Part shown: in pieces, positions 55,780 to 64,000 of the stretch
How the letters are laid out: the number at the start of each line of letters is the position of its first letter
Position numbering within the stretch: position 1 is the stretch's first letter
Assembly (NCBI GenBank): GCA_028279425.1
Contig: JANQNV010000316.1
Span: forward strand, 1 to 64,000
Source: Longimicrobiales bacterium
GTDB taxonomy: Bacteria; Gemmatimonadota; Gemmatimonadetes; Longimicrobiales; Gaopeijiaceae
Length of the DNA: 64,000 bases
Direction: 5' to 3'
Program-made: the position numbers and the translations under genes
The notes under the pieces: model-generated
What the model saw: the letters and a program-made list of their open reading frames with translations, nothing else
Told to the model about the DNA's origin: nothing
The model's database searches: none

Positions 55780-56323
55780 CGTGTCTCCTGGCGATGACGG
55801 CGCCGAAGCCGATCTGGAGTCCCCCGAACCCGAGTGCCATCCACAGATCTCCCGGGAGCGACGGCAGGAGCAAGGCGAGGCCGCCCAGCGCCATGAAGCA
55901 GATACCCATCACCGGGATGATTCGAACCGAAAACGTGCCGGCCGTCACGACGGCAGCCCCGTAGGTCAGGAGCCACGCGGCAGGGAGTAGCTGAACCGCA
56001 CCCTCACGCCAGAGCGCCCCGGTCAGCGCGACGCCGACGAGGGCGGGCGGAAGGAAGCTGAGGACGAATTTTCGCCCCGCCCCGGAGAAGACCGGGAGGT
56101 CGGCTCGCCGGGCCTTGCGATGGATCGCCACCGCCCCGATCACGACCGCCACCGCGGCCTCGACCACCCACACGAGCAGCCAGCCGTCGGGGGTGGCTCG
56201 GGTCGATGCGAACCCGGCCGCAGCGAGCGCCGACACCCCCATCGCGAGCCCGCCCCAACCGGGGACGGCGGTGAACGACGCTCCGTGCTCCATCGTGCGT
56301 CGAATGAAGCGGAGGTCGTCCAT
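55772..56323 (-). CDS. Multi-TM membrane protein of unknown function
   Basis: MDDLRFIRRTMEHGASFTAVPGWGGLAMGV and five or more TM segments. Confidence 0.7.
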   Translation of the reverse strand: MDDLRFIRRTMEHGASFTAVPGWGGLAMGVSALAAAGFASTRATPDGWLLVWVVEAAVAVVIGAVAIHRKARRADLPVFSGAGRKFVLSFLPPALVGVALTGALWREGAVQLLPAAWLLTYGAAVVTAGTFSVRIIPVMGICFMALGGLALLLPSLPGDLWMALGFGGLQIGFGAVIARRHGG

Positions 56324-56444
56324 GGCCCGATCACCGAGGGCGATCGGGGGCGACGATGGGCGGGTGCGAGATGTCTCCAGCATACATCCAGTCTCGGCTC
56401 GCGTCCGCCTATCGTCAAGTACTTTGTCGTATGAAGCCCGATCG

Positions 56445-56954
56445 CTACATCGACTGTTCGTCCGCCGTGGGCCCGAAGATCGCCGGGAGGGGAACGTCGT
56501 TGAGTCGGAGATAGACCATCAGCTCGCCCCGGTGATGGGCCTGATGGGCCAGCACCCAGCTGGCGAACGACTGGTGACGGGGGTCCGACGAAAACACCTC
56601 CTCGCCGGAGCGCATGACCCACGCCTTCAACAGCTCTTCATCGGACATCCCCTCCAGCACCCCTCGCACCTGCGCCGCATTCGATTCGAGAAGGGCGAGC
56701 ACCTCCGATACGTCGTCCGCCTTCGGCGGGCTCCAGTTCTGCATCTCCTCCGAGGCAAAGTCGAGCCCGTCGGTGGAGAGAATCATCGCCCCCCACACGA
56801 CGAGATTGGCGATGTGCGTCGCCAGGTCCTTGGTGTTCCAGGACCTCTCGTGCGGCTTCCAATCGTACATCGACTCGGGGATACGCTCGATCACCCTGCG
56901 GGACTGATCGATGGCGGCATCGAACTGCGACGACAGGTGAGCGGACAGCGACAT
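56445..56954 (-). CDS. DinB family protein
   Basis: SWNTKDLATHIANLVVWG...VLAHQAHHRGELMVYLRL. Confidence 0.88.
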   Translation of the reverse strand: MSLSAHLSSQFDAAIDQSRRVIERIPESMYDWKPHERSWNTKDLATHIANLVVWGAMILSTDGLDFASEEMQNWSPPKADDVSEVLALLESNAAQVRGVLEGMSDEELLKAWVMRSGEEVFSSDPRHQSFASWVLAHQAHHRGELMVYLRLNDVPLPAIFGPTADEQSM

Positions 56955-57163
56955 CGACAGTCTCCTGTGAAGGGGCGTTTCGGTGGTTGGGCAGGACCGG
57001 CGGATCGATCCCTGCACACGCCACGACGATGGGCGGCCGGTCTTGCCCCGGCAACGTGTACGTCTTCACGCAACACGAATCGATTGACCGGACTCCGGGC
57101 CGGGTACACACTCGAATGCTGGCTCGCCTGATCTCGGCCGCTCGTCATCTCCGGAGTCCGTCC

Positions 57164-59344
57164 ATGTCCGCTCGCCGTCTCTTCGTCCGTTTCGCCCTGC
57201 TGGGGCTCGCCGTCCTGGTGCCCGTTGCCGTGTCCGCCCAGGGCCGCGCCTTCGAGCCCCAGGACTGGTACCGCCTGACCACCCTCTCGTCGCCCGCCAT
57301 GTCGCCCGACGGTCAGCATGTCGCCTTCACGGTGATGACGATCGACGAGGAGGCGAACCGCAGGCACCGCGAGGTGTGGATGGTGTCGACCGAGGGCGGC
57401 GAGCCGAGGCGGCTGACCTCGCCGGGCACCGAGAGCTCGAACCCGCGCTGGTCGCCCGACGGGAGTCTTCTGTTCTTCACGTCGAGCCGCCCGGGCGGTG
57501 AGGGCAGCACCTGGGCGCTGCGGATGGACGGTCCCGGGGGGGAGGCGTTCCAGCCCGACGGGTGGCAGTCCGGATCGATGCCGGCCGACCATTCGTTCGT
57601 GGTCTTCACGGAAGCCGCCGACGACGATGAGGATGAAGCCGCCGAGGCCGACGCCGAGCCCGACCCCTTCGGCGGCATGCCGTCGACGGCGCGACCGCCG
57701 TGGGGCGCCGTCACTCAGCCGATCGCCCCGGCCCGCTTCGATGGCCGGCACATCGTCGACTTCCCCTACAAGCGCAACGGCGCCGGGTTCGTGGCCAACC
57801 CTCGCGAGGAGCCCGAGGTGCGACCCGCGCAGATCTGGACCCAGGCGCTGGGCGATGAAGAGAGCAAGCGTCAGATCACCGATACCGACTACTCGCATCG
57901 GGGCGTCTCCGTCTCCCCCGACGGCCGTTGGATCGCCTTCACGGCCGATCCGGAGCTGCGGAGTGACGAGGTGGTTCGCGAAGAGCGCGACTCGCTGGCT
58001 CTGCTTCCCTATCTCGAGTCCCGCAACGAAGCGCCCCGCAACGACGCCGACCTCTTCGTGGTGCCGATCTCGGGCGGAGAGCCTCGCAGGCTGACGAGCC
58101 AGAACGGGAGCGAGGGTCGGCTGGTCTGGTCTCCCGACTCGCGCCACATCGCGTTCGCGTCGAGCCTGGCCCGCACCGAATCCACGCGGCTCTGGGTCGT
58201 CGATGCCCTGGAGGGCGGCGAGCCTCGCAACGTGCTGCTCGACTGGCAGTACGAGCCCTCGGCCATCGACTGGACCGACGACGGCTTCCTCACGATGAGC
58301 GCCTCGGTCGGGGGCCGGACCGCGCTCTTCCATGTGGACCCGGAGGGAGGCGAACCGACCGAGGTGGTCTCGGGCCGCCGTCGCATCAGCGGCTTCAGCT
58401 ACGACGCCGACCATGAGCACGTGGCCTTCGTCGCCACCTCGGTGAATGCCCCGACCGAGCTCTTCATCGCCGACATCGATGGCGCCAACGAGCGCCGGCT
58501 CACCGGATTCAACGACGAGTTGAACACCGAGATCGCCTGGCCCGAGGCGGAGCGCTTCACCTACGAATCCGTCGGCGGACTCGAGATCGAGGCCTGGCTC
58601 CAGTATCCGCACGGCTACCAGGAGGGAGAGCGGTACCCGCTCGTGCTCTACATCCACGGGGGTCCCCACTCGGCCTACGGCGAGGGGTGGTTCGACGAGT
58701 TCCACAACCTGACCGGCGCCGGCATGTTCGTGCTTTACACGAATCCCCGGGGCTCGAGCGGGTACGGGGCCGACTTCACCTACTCCACCCGCGGAAGGTG
58801 GGGGATGGAGGACTACGAAGACCTCATGAAGGCCGTCGATATCGCGATCGAGCGGCCCGATGTCGACCCGGACCGCCTCGGCGTGACGGGGGGCAGCTAC
58901 GGTGGCTTCATGACGGCGTGGATCACGACGAAGACCGATCGCTTCAAGGCCGCCCAGGCCGACCGGATGATCTCGAACTGGGTGTCGTGGTACGGCACGT
59001 CGGAGGCCCAGGGCCTGACCGAGTTCGAGTTCTACGGCAAGCCTTGGGAGAACTGGGATCTCTACGAGGAGCTCTCGCCGATCAAGTTCGTCGACCGGGT
59101 CGTGACGCCCACCCTCATCGTGCAGTCCGAAGAAGACCACCGCACGCCGATGACCGATGCGGAGCAGTGGTTCATGTCCCTGAAGAAGCAGGGCGTGCCG
59201 GTGGAGTTCATGCGCTATCCGCGTTCGAATCACAACCTCTCGCGCACCGGTGAGCCGTGGCTGCTCGTCGACCGCCTCGGCCGCCTGCGGCAGTGGTTCG
59301 AGCACTGGCTGATGGACGGGACGCTGGCGTCGGACGGCATGTAG
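57164..59344 (+). CDS. S9 family prolyl oligopeptidase-like peptidase
   Basis: Beta-propeller DGxWIAF repeats; YIHGGPHSAYG, GVTGGSYGGFMTAW catalytic Ser, C-terminal RYPRSNHNLSRTG. Confidence 0.93.
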   Translation: MSARRLFVRFALLGLAVLVPVAVSAQGRAFEPQDWYRLTTLSSPAMSPDGQHVAFTVMTIDEEANRRHREVWMVSTEGGEPRRLTSPGTESSNPRWSPDGSLLFFTSSRPGGEGSTWALRMDGPGGEAFQPDGWQSGSMPADHSFVVFTEAADDDEDEAAEADAEPDPFGGMPSTARPPWGAVTQPIAPARFDGRHIVDFPYKRNGAGFVANPREEPEVRPAQIWTQALGDEESKRQITDTDYSHRGVSVSPDGRWIAFTADPELRSDEVVREERDSLALLPYLESRNEAPRNDADLFVVPISGGEPRRLTSQNGSEGRLVWSPDSRHIAFASSLARTESTRLWVVDALEGGEPRNVLLDWQYEPSAIDWTDDGFLTMSASVGGRTALFHVDPEGGEPTEVVSGRRRISGFSYDADHEHVAFVATSVNAPTELFIADIDGANERRLTGFNDELNTEIAWPEAERFTYESVGGLEIEAWLQYPHGYQEGERYPLVLYIHGGPHSAYGEGWFDEFHNLTGAGMFVLYTNPRGSSGYGADFTYSTRGRWGMEDYEDLMKAVDIAIERPDVDPDRLGVTGGSYGGFMTAWITTKTDRFKAAQADRMISNWVSWYGTSEAQGLTEFEFYGKPWENWDLYEELSPIKFVDRVVTPTLIVQSEEDHRTPMTDAEQWFMSLKKQGVPVEFMRYPRSNHNLSRTGEPWLLVDRLGRLRQWFEHWLMDGTLASDGM

Positions 59345-59352
59345 GCGGGGGG

Positions 59353-60597
59353 CTACTTCGCCACGGACGGGTCCAAGAGGCGGAAGCGGGCGACGCTCTG
59401 TACGTCGAGTTCGTCGACCACGACCGCCCAGACCACGTCTCCGACGACGGTCGGTGGTACGTAGCGGTCGACCCGAGCGGGCAACTCCACGGTGTCGTGG
59501 TACCGCCCGTCGAGTCCGAAGACGTCGTAGATCGTGGGCGACACGTGGTGCTCGGTCAGGCGGACCCACAACCGATCGCGATCGTCGACCGAAATGCCGA
59601 AGGTCGGCGGTTTCGTAGGCGGGACCGCGCCTGCGTCGAGCGACGGGGGGGTAGGGACCCGCTCCGCGAGGCGCCCCCGCACCGCCTCCATCGCCGAATC
59701 GCGCTCCGCGGTGGTGACGGGTTGCGGGCTTCGTAGACTGCGGGCGACGACCACCGTGTCACCGGCGGGGCTCCACAGGGTGAGCTCGAGTGTGGGGAGT
59801 CCTTCCGTGGTCGCCCAGAACCGCCCGTCGGATGTGAGCGTCTGCCAGGGTCGCGCGTAGAAAGGGACCTGGGCCCAGGTCGATGCCCCGTTGCCCAGGT
59901 TGATGAACCAGGCGCCCGGCACGTCCTCGCCGAAATCGTCGGTGTAGTCGTAGTACGGAAGGGAGTCGAGTTGCCGCATCTCCGAGTCGTAGACGCGCAC
60001 CATACTCCAGAACCGACCCTCGCCGAACTGCCCCGAGGAGTCGAGATGCCACCGGCCCTGCTCATCGATGGTGGCCGGCCATGGTCCAACGCCCGAGAAG
60101 CTGTAGAAGCGCAGCGGAATCGAACGTACGAAGCCTGAATCGGGGTCGAACACCGACATGCGCGCGTTGCCCTGCTCGGGGACGCGCAGCAGGCCGTCCG
60201 AGTCGGTCATCAACCCCTGTAGTCCGGAGAGGTCGCCGGGGCCCTCGCCCTCGCCACCGAAGGTGCGCTCGTGGCGCCCGTCGGATCGGAAGACCCGTAC
60301 ATCCTGCGTCTGTCGATCGGCCACGGCGAAGCGGCCGTCCGGGAGGAGCGCGATCGAGCGGATCTGCCCGAACGAGGCCGGTCCTTCGCCGGTCGTCGAC
60401 CCGACGAGCATCTCCTCCACGCCGAGCCGCGTGATGTCAGGCCCGGACGTGGGCGGCGCATTCGTGACCACCAGCGCACCCGCGACGGTGTCGGTCTCGA
60501 TGGTCCAGCCGAGGGTGGCGGGCTCGTCGGCACAGGCCCAGAGCGCCCAACAACCGGTGATGAGAGCAGATCGGATGCGAGTTCGTGAGGGAGTCAT
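59353..60597 (-). CDS. 6-bladed beta-propeller (NHL-like) lipoprotein
   Basis: IRSIALLPDGRFAVADRQTQDVRVFRSDGRHERTFGGEGEGPGDL. Confidence 0.85.
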   Translation of the reverse strand: MTPSRTRIRSALITGCWALWACADEPATLGWTIETDTVAGALVVTNAPPTSGPDITRLGVEEMLVGSTTGEGPASFGQIRSIALLPDGRFAVADRQTQDVRVFRSDGRHERTFGGEGEGPGDLSGLQGLMTDSDGLLRVPEQGNARMSVFDPDSGFVRSIPLRFYSFSGVGPWPATIDEQGRWHLDSSGQFGEGRFWSMVRVYDSEMRQLDSLPYYDYTDDFGEDVPGAWFINLGNGASTWAQVPFYARPWQTLTSDGRFWATTEGLPTLELTLWSPAGDTVVVARSLRSPQPVTTAERDSAMEAVRGRLAERVPTPPSLDAGAVPPTKPPTFGISVDDRDRLWVRLTEHHVSPTIYDVFGLDGRYHDTVELPARVDRYVPPTVVGDVVWAVVVDELDVQSVARFRLLDPSVAK

Positions 60598-60671
60598 GCG
60601 CCATTCTTGCCCCCACTACGCTCGCGACGCCAGATTCAAAGGTCACGAACACCCCAAGCCACGAGGCTCCC

Positions 60672-60989
60672 TTGCTCGTTCAGGTCAACACCGACAGTCA
60701 GGTCGAAAGCAGCGCCGAAATCGACGCCGAGATCGCCGAGCGCGTCACGAAGGCGCTCAATCGCTTCGGCCCGCAGATCACTCGGGTCGAAGTGCATGTG
60801 ACCGATGAAAACAGCGGTGCAAAGGGGGGCGACACCGACATTCGTTGCTCGCTCGAGGCGCGGGTGTCGGGCCGTCAGCCCGTCGTGGTTCGGCACGACG
60901 CCGCAAACGTCGACCAGGCCACCGACGGCGCCGTCAAGAAGATGCGCAGCGCTCTCGAGCGGGCCCTGGGCAAGCTCGGCCGCCGCTGA
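60672..60989 (+). CDS. HPF/RaiA family ribosome-associated protein (probable TTG start)
   Basis: ERVTKALNRFGPQITRVEVHVTDENSGAKGGDTDIRCSLEARVSGRQPVVVRHDA. Confidence 0.75.
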   Translation: MLVQVNTDSQVESSAEIDAEIAERVTKALNRFGPQITRVEVHVTDENSGAKGGDTDIRCSLEARVSGRQPVVVRHDAANVDQATDGAVKKMRSALERALGKLGRR

Positions 60990-61000
60990 GGGGCGGAACC

Positions 61001-61228
61001 TCACCTGCGCCGGTCGTGCATCTGACGCAGGGTGAGTGCGATCTCGAACACCGCCAGCGCCACCGACCAGTCGAGTAGCTGCCGGGGGTAGACCGTGACG
61101 ACGGGAAGGCTGAGGCCTGCGATGTTGAGGCCCTTCTCGACGATGGCGGTTGCCAGCATCATGAAGGCTCCAGCGAGCAGCCAGGGCACGGAGTAGACCT
61201 CCGGGTTTCGATCGTCCTGCGCTTCCAT
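61001..61228 (-). CDS. Small two-TM membrane protein
   Basis: 75-aa ORF with SVPWLLAGAFMMLATAIVEKGLNIAGLSLP and a second TM. Confidence 0.5.
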   Translation of the reverse strand: MEAQDDRNPEVYSVPWLLAGAFMMLATAIVEKGLNIAGLSLPVVTVYPRQLLDWSVALAVFEIALTLRQMHDRRR

Positions 61229-61569
61229 CTGATCCTCCGGGCTTTGCGGGTGTGGGCCTGAGCCGGCCTCCACGATGCAGCCTTCGGGCCGCGCGGCAAA
61301 CCGTGATCCCCCCGGGACCTCCGCCGCCCGTGTGTCTGGGCGCGGCCCTCGTGCCCGCCTCAGGGTGACCGCGCGTGGGGCGCGCCGGCTCCCAATCGCG
61401 GGGATCGGCGGAGCCCTCACGATCCTCATCGCGCCGCGCTGCCGCGGGGCGTCTACTTCGAGGGCCGCGACGAGTGGCCGCGCATGTGCAGTCCAGGGCG
61501 CACGCCGGTCGCCCAGATCGAACGCCAGGTGGCGGCCACCGGGAGCTCGGCGGCGAGTCGGGCCGGTCT

Positions 61570-61598
61570 TTGTCGGCGCTGCGGCGGCCTCCTACCTT
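61570..61598 (+). promoter_or_regulatory. Sigma70-like promoter TTGTCG-N17-TACCTT upstream of the esterase
   Basis: Direct reading. Confidence 0.45.
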
Positions 61599-61680
61599 GC
61601 CGGCGGGAAGCGATCCCGCCGCCTGGGGCACCCCCGCGCGGCTTCGCTCTCCCTCGAAACGATCCAACGAACGGGAGCAC

Positions 61681-63432
61681 ATGGTGGCGAGAGTACGCGT
61701 GAAGGCGACGGGCCTGGTCCTCGTTTCTCTACTGGGCTGCGCGGCCGAGGCGCGCGTCGACACGGCGGGGCAGCGGTTCACGGTCGAGTTGTCCGAGGCC
61801 GCAGCGGCCGAGATCGCCTCGCTGGGTCTGGATGTGCCGGTGGATGGCCGGGTCTATGTCGTGGTCGCGCCGGAGGGCGACCCCGGTGGGGAGGGCGGCG
61901 ACGCGGAGCCCCGCACCCAGGTCGGCATTCAGGGCGTGCCCTTCTGGGGGGTGGAGATCGACGGACTCGCGGCCGGTGGTGAGGCGGTGGTCGAGCCCGG
62001 CGGCGCCGACGCGGTCGGACACCCGTTCGCCGACCTCTCCGGTCTCGCGCCGGGAACGTATCTCGCCCAGGCGTTCCTCAACGTCTACTCCACCTTCGAG
62101 CGCGCCGACGGCCATCCGGTGCGCATGCATCTCAACTCGGGGGCGGGCCAGAGCCAATGGCGTGCGCCGGGCAACGCCTTCGGACCGCCCGTTCGAATCA
62201 CGGTCGGGGCAGGAGGGGCGGTCGACGCCCGCCTGAGGGTCGACCAGGTGATCCCACCCACACAGCCTCTCCCCGACGGCGGCTCGCTCCAGCAGGGGAA
62301 TCCGGTGGCCGACGACGGCGGCCTCGTGCGGTACGCCAAAATCCGGAGCGATGCCCTCTCGGAGTTCTGGGGTCGGGACATGTACATCGGAGCCAACGTG
62401 CTCCTACCGGCCCGCTACGCCGAGGAGCCCGATCGCCGGTATCCCGTCTTGTTCCTCATGGGGCACTTTCCGGGCGCTCGCCCGCCGTTCAGCTATTCCG
62501 ACGACCCGGAGGCGAGTGGCGGTGGACGGAGCGCCGGGTTTTCGGAGTTCTGGCGCTCGGCCGATGGTCCGGACCTCGTGGTCGTGACGATCCGCGACGC
62601 GAATCCCTACTACGACACCGGTCACTCGGTGAACTCGGCCAACGTCGGCCCCTACGGCGACGCGCTCCTCGACGAGCTGATTCCCCACCTCGAGAGCGAG
62701 TTCCGCATCGTGCCCGAGCCCTGGGCACGGGTGCTCGCGGGTGGATCGACCGGGGGGTGGGAGGCGCTCGCGGTCCAGATCTTCAACCCCGACGACTTCG
62801 GGGGCTCGTGGGGTTGGTGTCCCGATCCGGTCGATTTCCACGACTACCAGATGGTCGACGTCTACGAAGACGACAACGCGTATCGTAGCGGAGGTCCATG
62901 GGTGTACGTGGAGCGTCCCAACAACCGGCGCACCGACGGCACCGTGGTGACCACGATCCGACAGGAGATGGGCTACGAGAGGGCGGTGGGCCCGAACGGG
63001 CGTTCGGGCGGGCAGTGGGCGATCTGGGAGGCGATCTTCAGCCCGGTCGGCGACGACGGGTTCGCACGGCCGATCTGGGACCGGGTCACCGGTGAGATCG
63101 ACCGCGATGTGGCCGAATATTGGCGCGAGAACTGGGACCTGACGCACCACCTCACCACCAATTGGGAGTCCCTCGGACCTCGGCTCGCCGGCAAGCTGCA
63201 CGTCGCCGTGGGCGACATGGACTCGTACTACCTCAACAACGCGGTGGAGCGCATGGAGAAGGCGATGGCGGGCCTTTCGAATCCGACCCCCGACATCGAG
63301 TTCGAGTACGGTCGCAAAAAGCCGCATTGCTGGATCGGCTACAGTCGGGAGCGACCGGGCGAGGATCTGTCGAACGCCGAGTTCGTGCGGATCGTGGTGG
63401 ACTACCTCGAGGGGCGCGGCGGCCGCTGGTAG
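61681..63432 (+). CDS. Putative esterase (alpha/beta hydrolase, esterase D-like) lipoprotein
   Basis: VSLLGCAAEA lipobox; RYPVLFLMGHFPG; VLAGGSTGGWEALAVQIFNPDDFGG. Confidence 0.82.
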   Translation: MVARVRVKATGLVLVSLLGCAAEARVDTAGQRFTVELSEAAAAEIASLGLDVPVDGRVYVVVAPEGDPGGEGGDAEPRTQVGIQGVPFWGVEIDGLAAGGEAVVEPGGADAVGHPFADLSGLAPGTYLAQAFLNVYSTFERADGHPVRMHLNSGAGQSQWRAPGNAFGPPVRITVGAGGAVDARLRVDQVIPPTQPLPDGGSLQQGNPVADDGGLVRYAKIRSDALSEFWGRDMYIGANVLLPARYAEEPDRRYPVLFLMGHFPGARPPFSYSDDPEASGGGRSAGFSEFWRSADGPDLVVVTIRDANPYYDTGHSVNSANVGPYGDALLDELIPHLESEFRIVPEPWARVLAGGSTGGWEALAVQIFNPDDFGGSWGWCPDPVDFHDYQMVDVYEDDNAYRSGGPWVYVERPNNRRTDGTVVTTIRQEMGYERAVGPNGRSGGQWAIWEAIFSPVGDDGFARPIWDRVTGEIDRDVAEYWRENWDLTHHLTTNWESLGPRLAGKLHVAVGDMDSYYLNNAVERMEKAMAGLSNPTPDIEFEYGRKKPHCWIGYSRERPGEDLSNAEFVRIVVDYLEGRGGRW

Positions 63433-63532
63433 GCGGCGGCCTCGACGCGTTCGTGATCCGCTTTGCGGCGACTCTGCGCGTTGCGTGTAAGGACCTCAGG
63501 ATACCGCCAGGACGCACGACTTCGGAGATTCG

Positions 63533-64000
63533 ATGGGCCGGACCGCACACGGAGTAGTACTCGCGCTGGCGATCCCGATCCTGGGGGCGTGCGGCGACGC
63601 CTCTTCTCCCCGGGTGGATCCCGACCCGCCGGGGCCAGTCGCGGCGTCGGTGTCGGTCTTCGCGGGAGACGGTCAGGTCGTTCCGGCGGGGGAAGCCACA
63701 CCTCTCGCCCCGGCGGTCATCGTCCGTGACGAACAGGGCAGGCCGTTCCCGGGGGCCACCGTCCAATTCGAGGTGGCGGCCGGTGGGGGTACCCTCGAGG
63801 GGGCGACTCAGCTCTCCGATGGGTCGGGCGTGGCCCGTGTGACCAGCTGGACGCTGGGGGACTCGGGAGAGCAGCGGCTCACGGCGACCGTCGGCACTCT
63901 TCCCGCGGCCTCCATCGAGGCTACGGTGGCGCCGGGTAGCGAGATCCTGTCGGAGGCCGTGCCCACAGGGGGTGGTGTGGTCACGATCTCCACGTCGGGT
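63533..64000 (+). CDS. Lipoprotein with bacterial Ig-like (Big-1) domain, truncated by window end
   Basis: Own translation: MGRTAHGVVLALAIPILGACGDASS...VIVRDEQGRPFPGATVQFEVAAGGGTLEG...SWTLGDSGEQRLTATVG; no stop before 64000. Confidence 0.8.
   Translation, partial: MGRTAHGVVLALAIPILGACGDASSPRVDPDPPGPVAASVSVFAGDGQVVPAGEATPLAPAVIVRDEQGRPFPGATVQFEVAAGGGTLEGATQLSDGSGVARVTSWTLGDSGEQRLTATVGTLPAASIEATVAPGSEILSEAVPTGGGVVTISTSG

Noticed and set aside
56891-59569. 892-aa minus-strand ORF opposite the S9 peptidase
   Set aside because: Antisense artefact; the plus strand has unmistakable peptidase motifs
1-64000. CRISPR array, transposase, integrase or prophage signatures
   Set aside because: No regularly spaced repeats and no such proteins seen among the supportable ORFs

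Overview
This is a GC-rich, gene-dense chromosomal window. The gene content (DUF5916, S9/M28 peptidases, 6-bladed beta-propeller lipoproteins, exported Gfo/Idh oxidoreductase) suggests a Gemmatimonadota-like bacterium, but that taxonomy is inference only. I support about 60 protein-coding genes and found no rRNA, tRNA, CRISPR array or transposase. The main blocks are: lemA/DUF2207/NFACT-R; lpdA-marR next to a plant/cyanobacterial-type ispH; a glcD-glcE fusion plus glcF; a tightly overlapping minus-strand operon (NtrY-like kinase, NtrC-like regulator, bactofilin-like/beta-barrel outer-membrane protein, DUF4390, GNAT, MenC/NSAR-like enolase); an orphan GspE-like ATPase; a caa3-type cytochrome oxidase operon; a sugar block (nucleotidyltransferase, SSS symporter, galactokinase); zinc-independent-type L28 and S14; a cytochrome b/Moco oxidoreductase pair; and an accessory region (about 48.5-56.4 kb) with two toxin-antitoxin loci whose antitoxins look intact while the toxins are truncated. 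The items most worth follow-up are the kinase/regulator/OMP/DUF4390/GNAT/NSAR-like operon, the two toxin-less antitoxins with a repeated candidate operator, the phosphomutase-like gene that needs a CTG start to keep its metal site, and paired 18-bp perfect palindromes between L28 and S14. All product calls are by reading; no database search was run.
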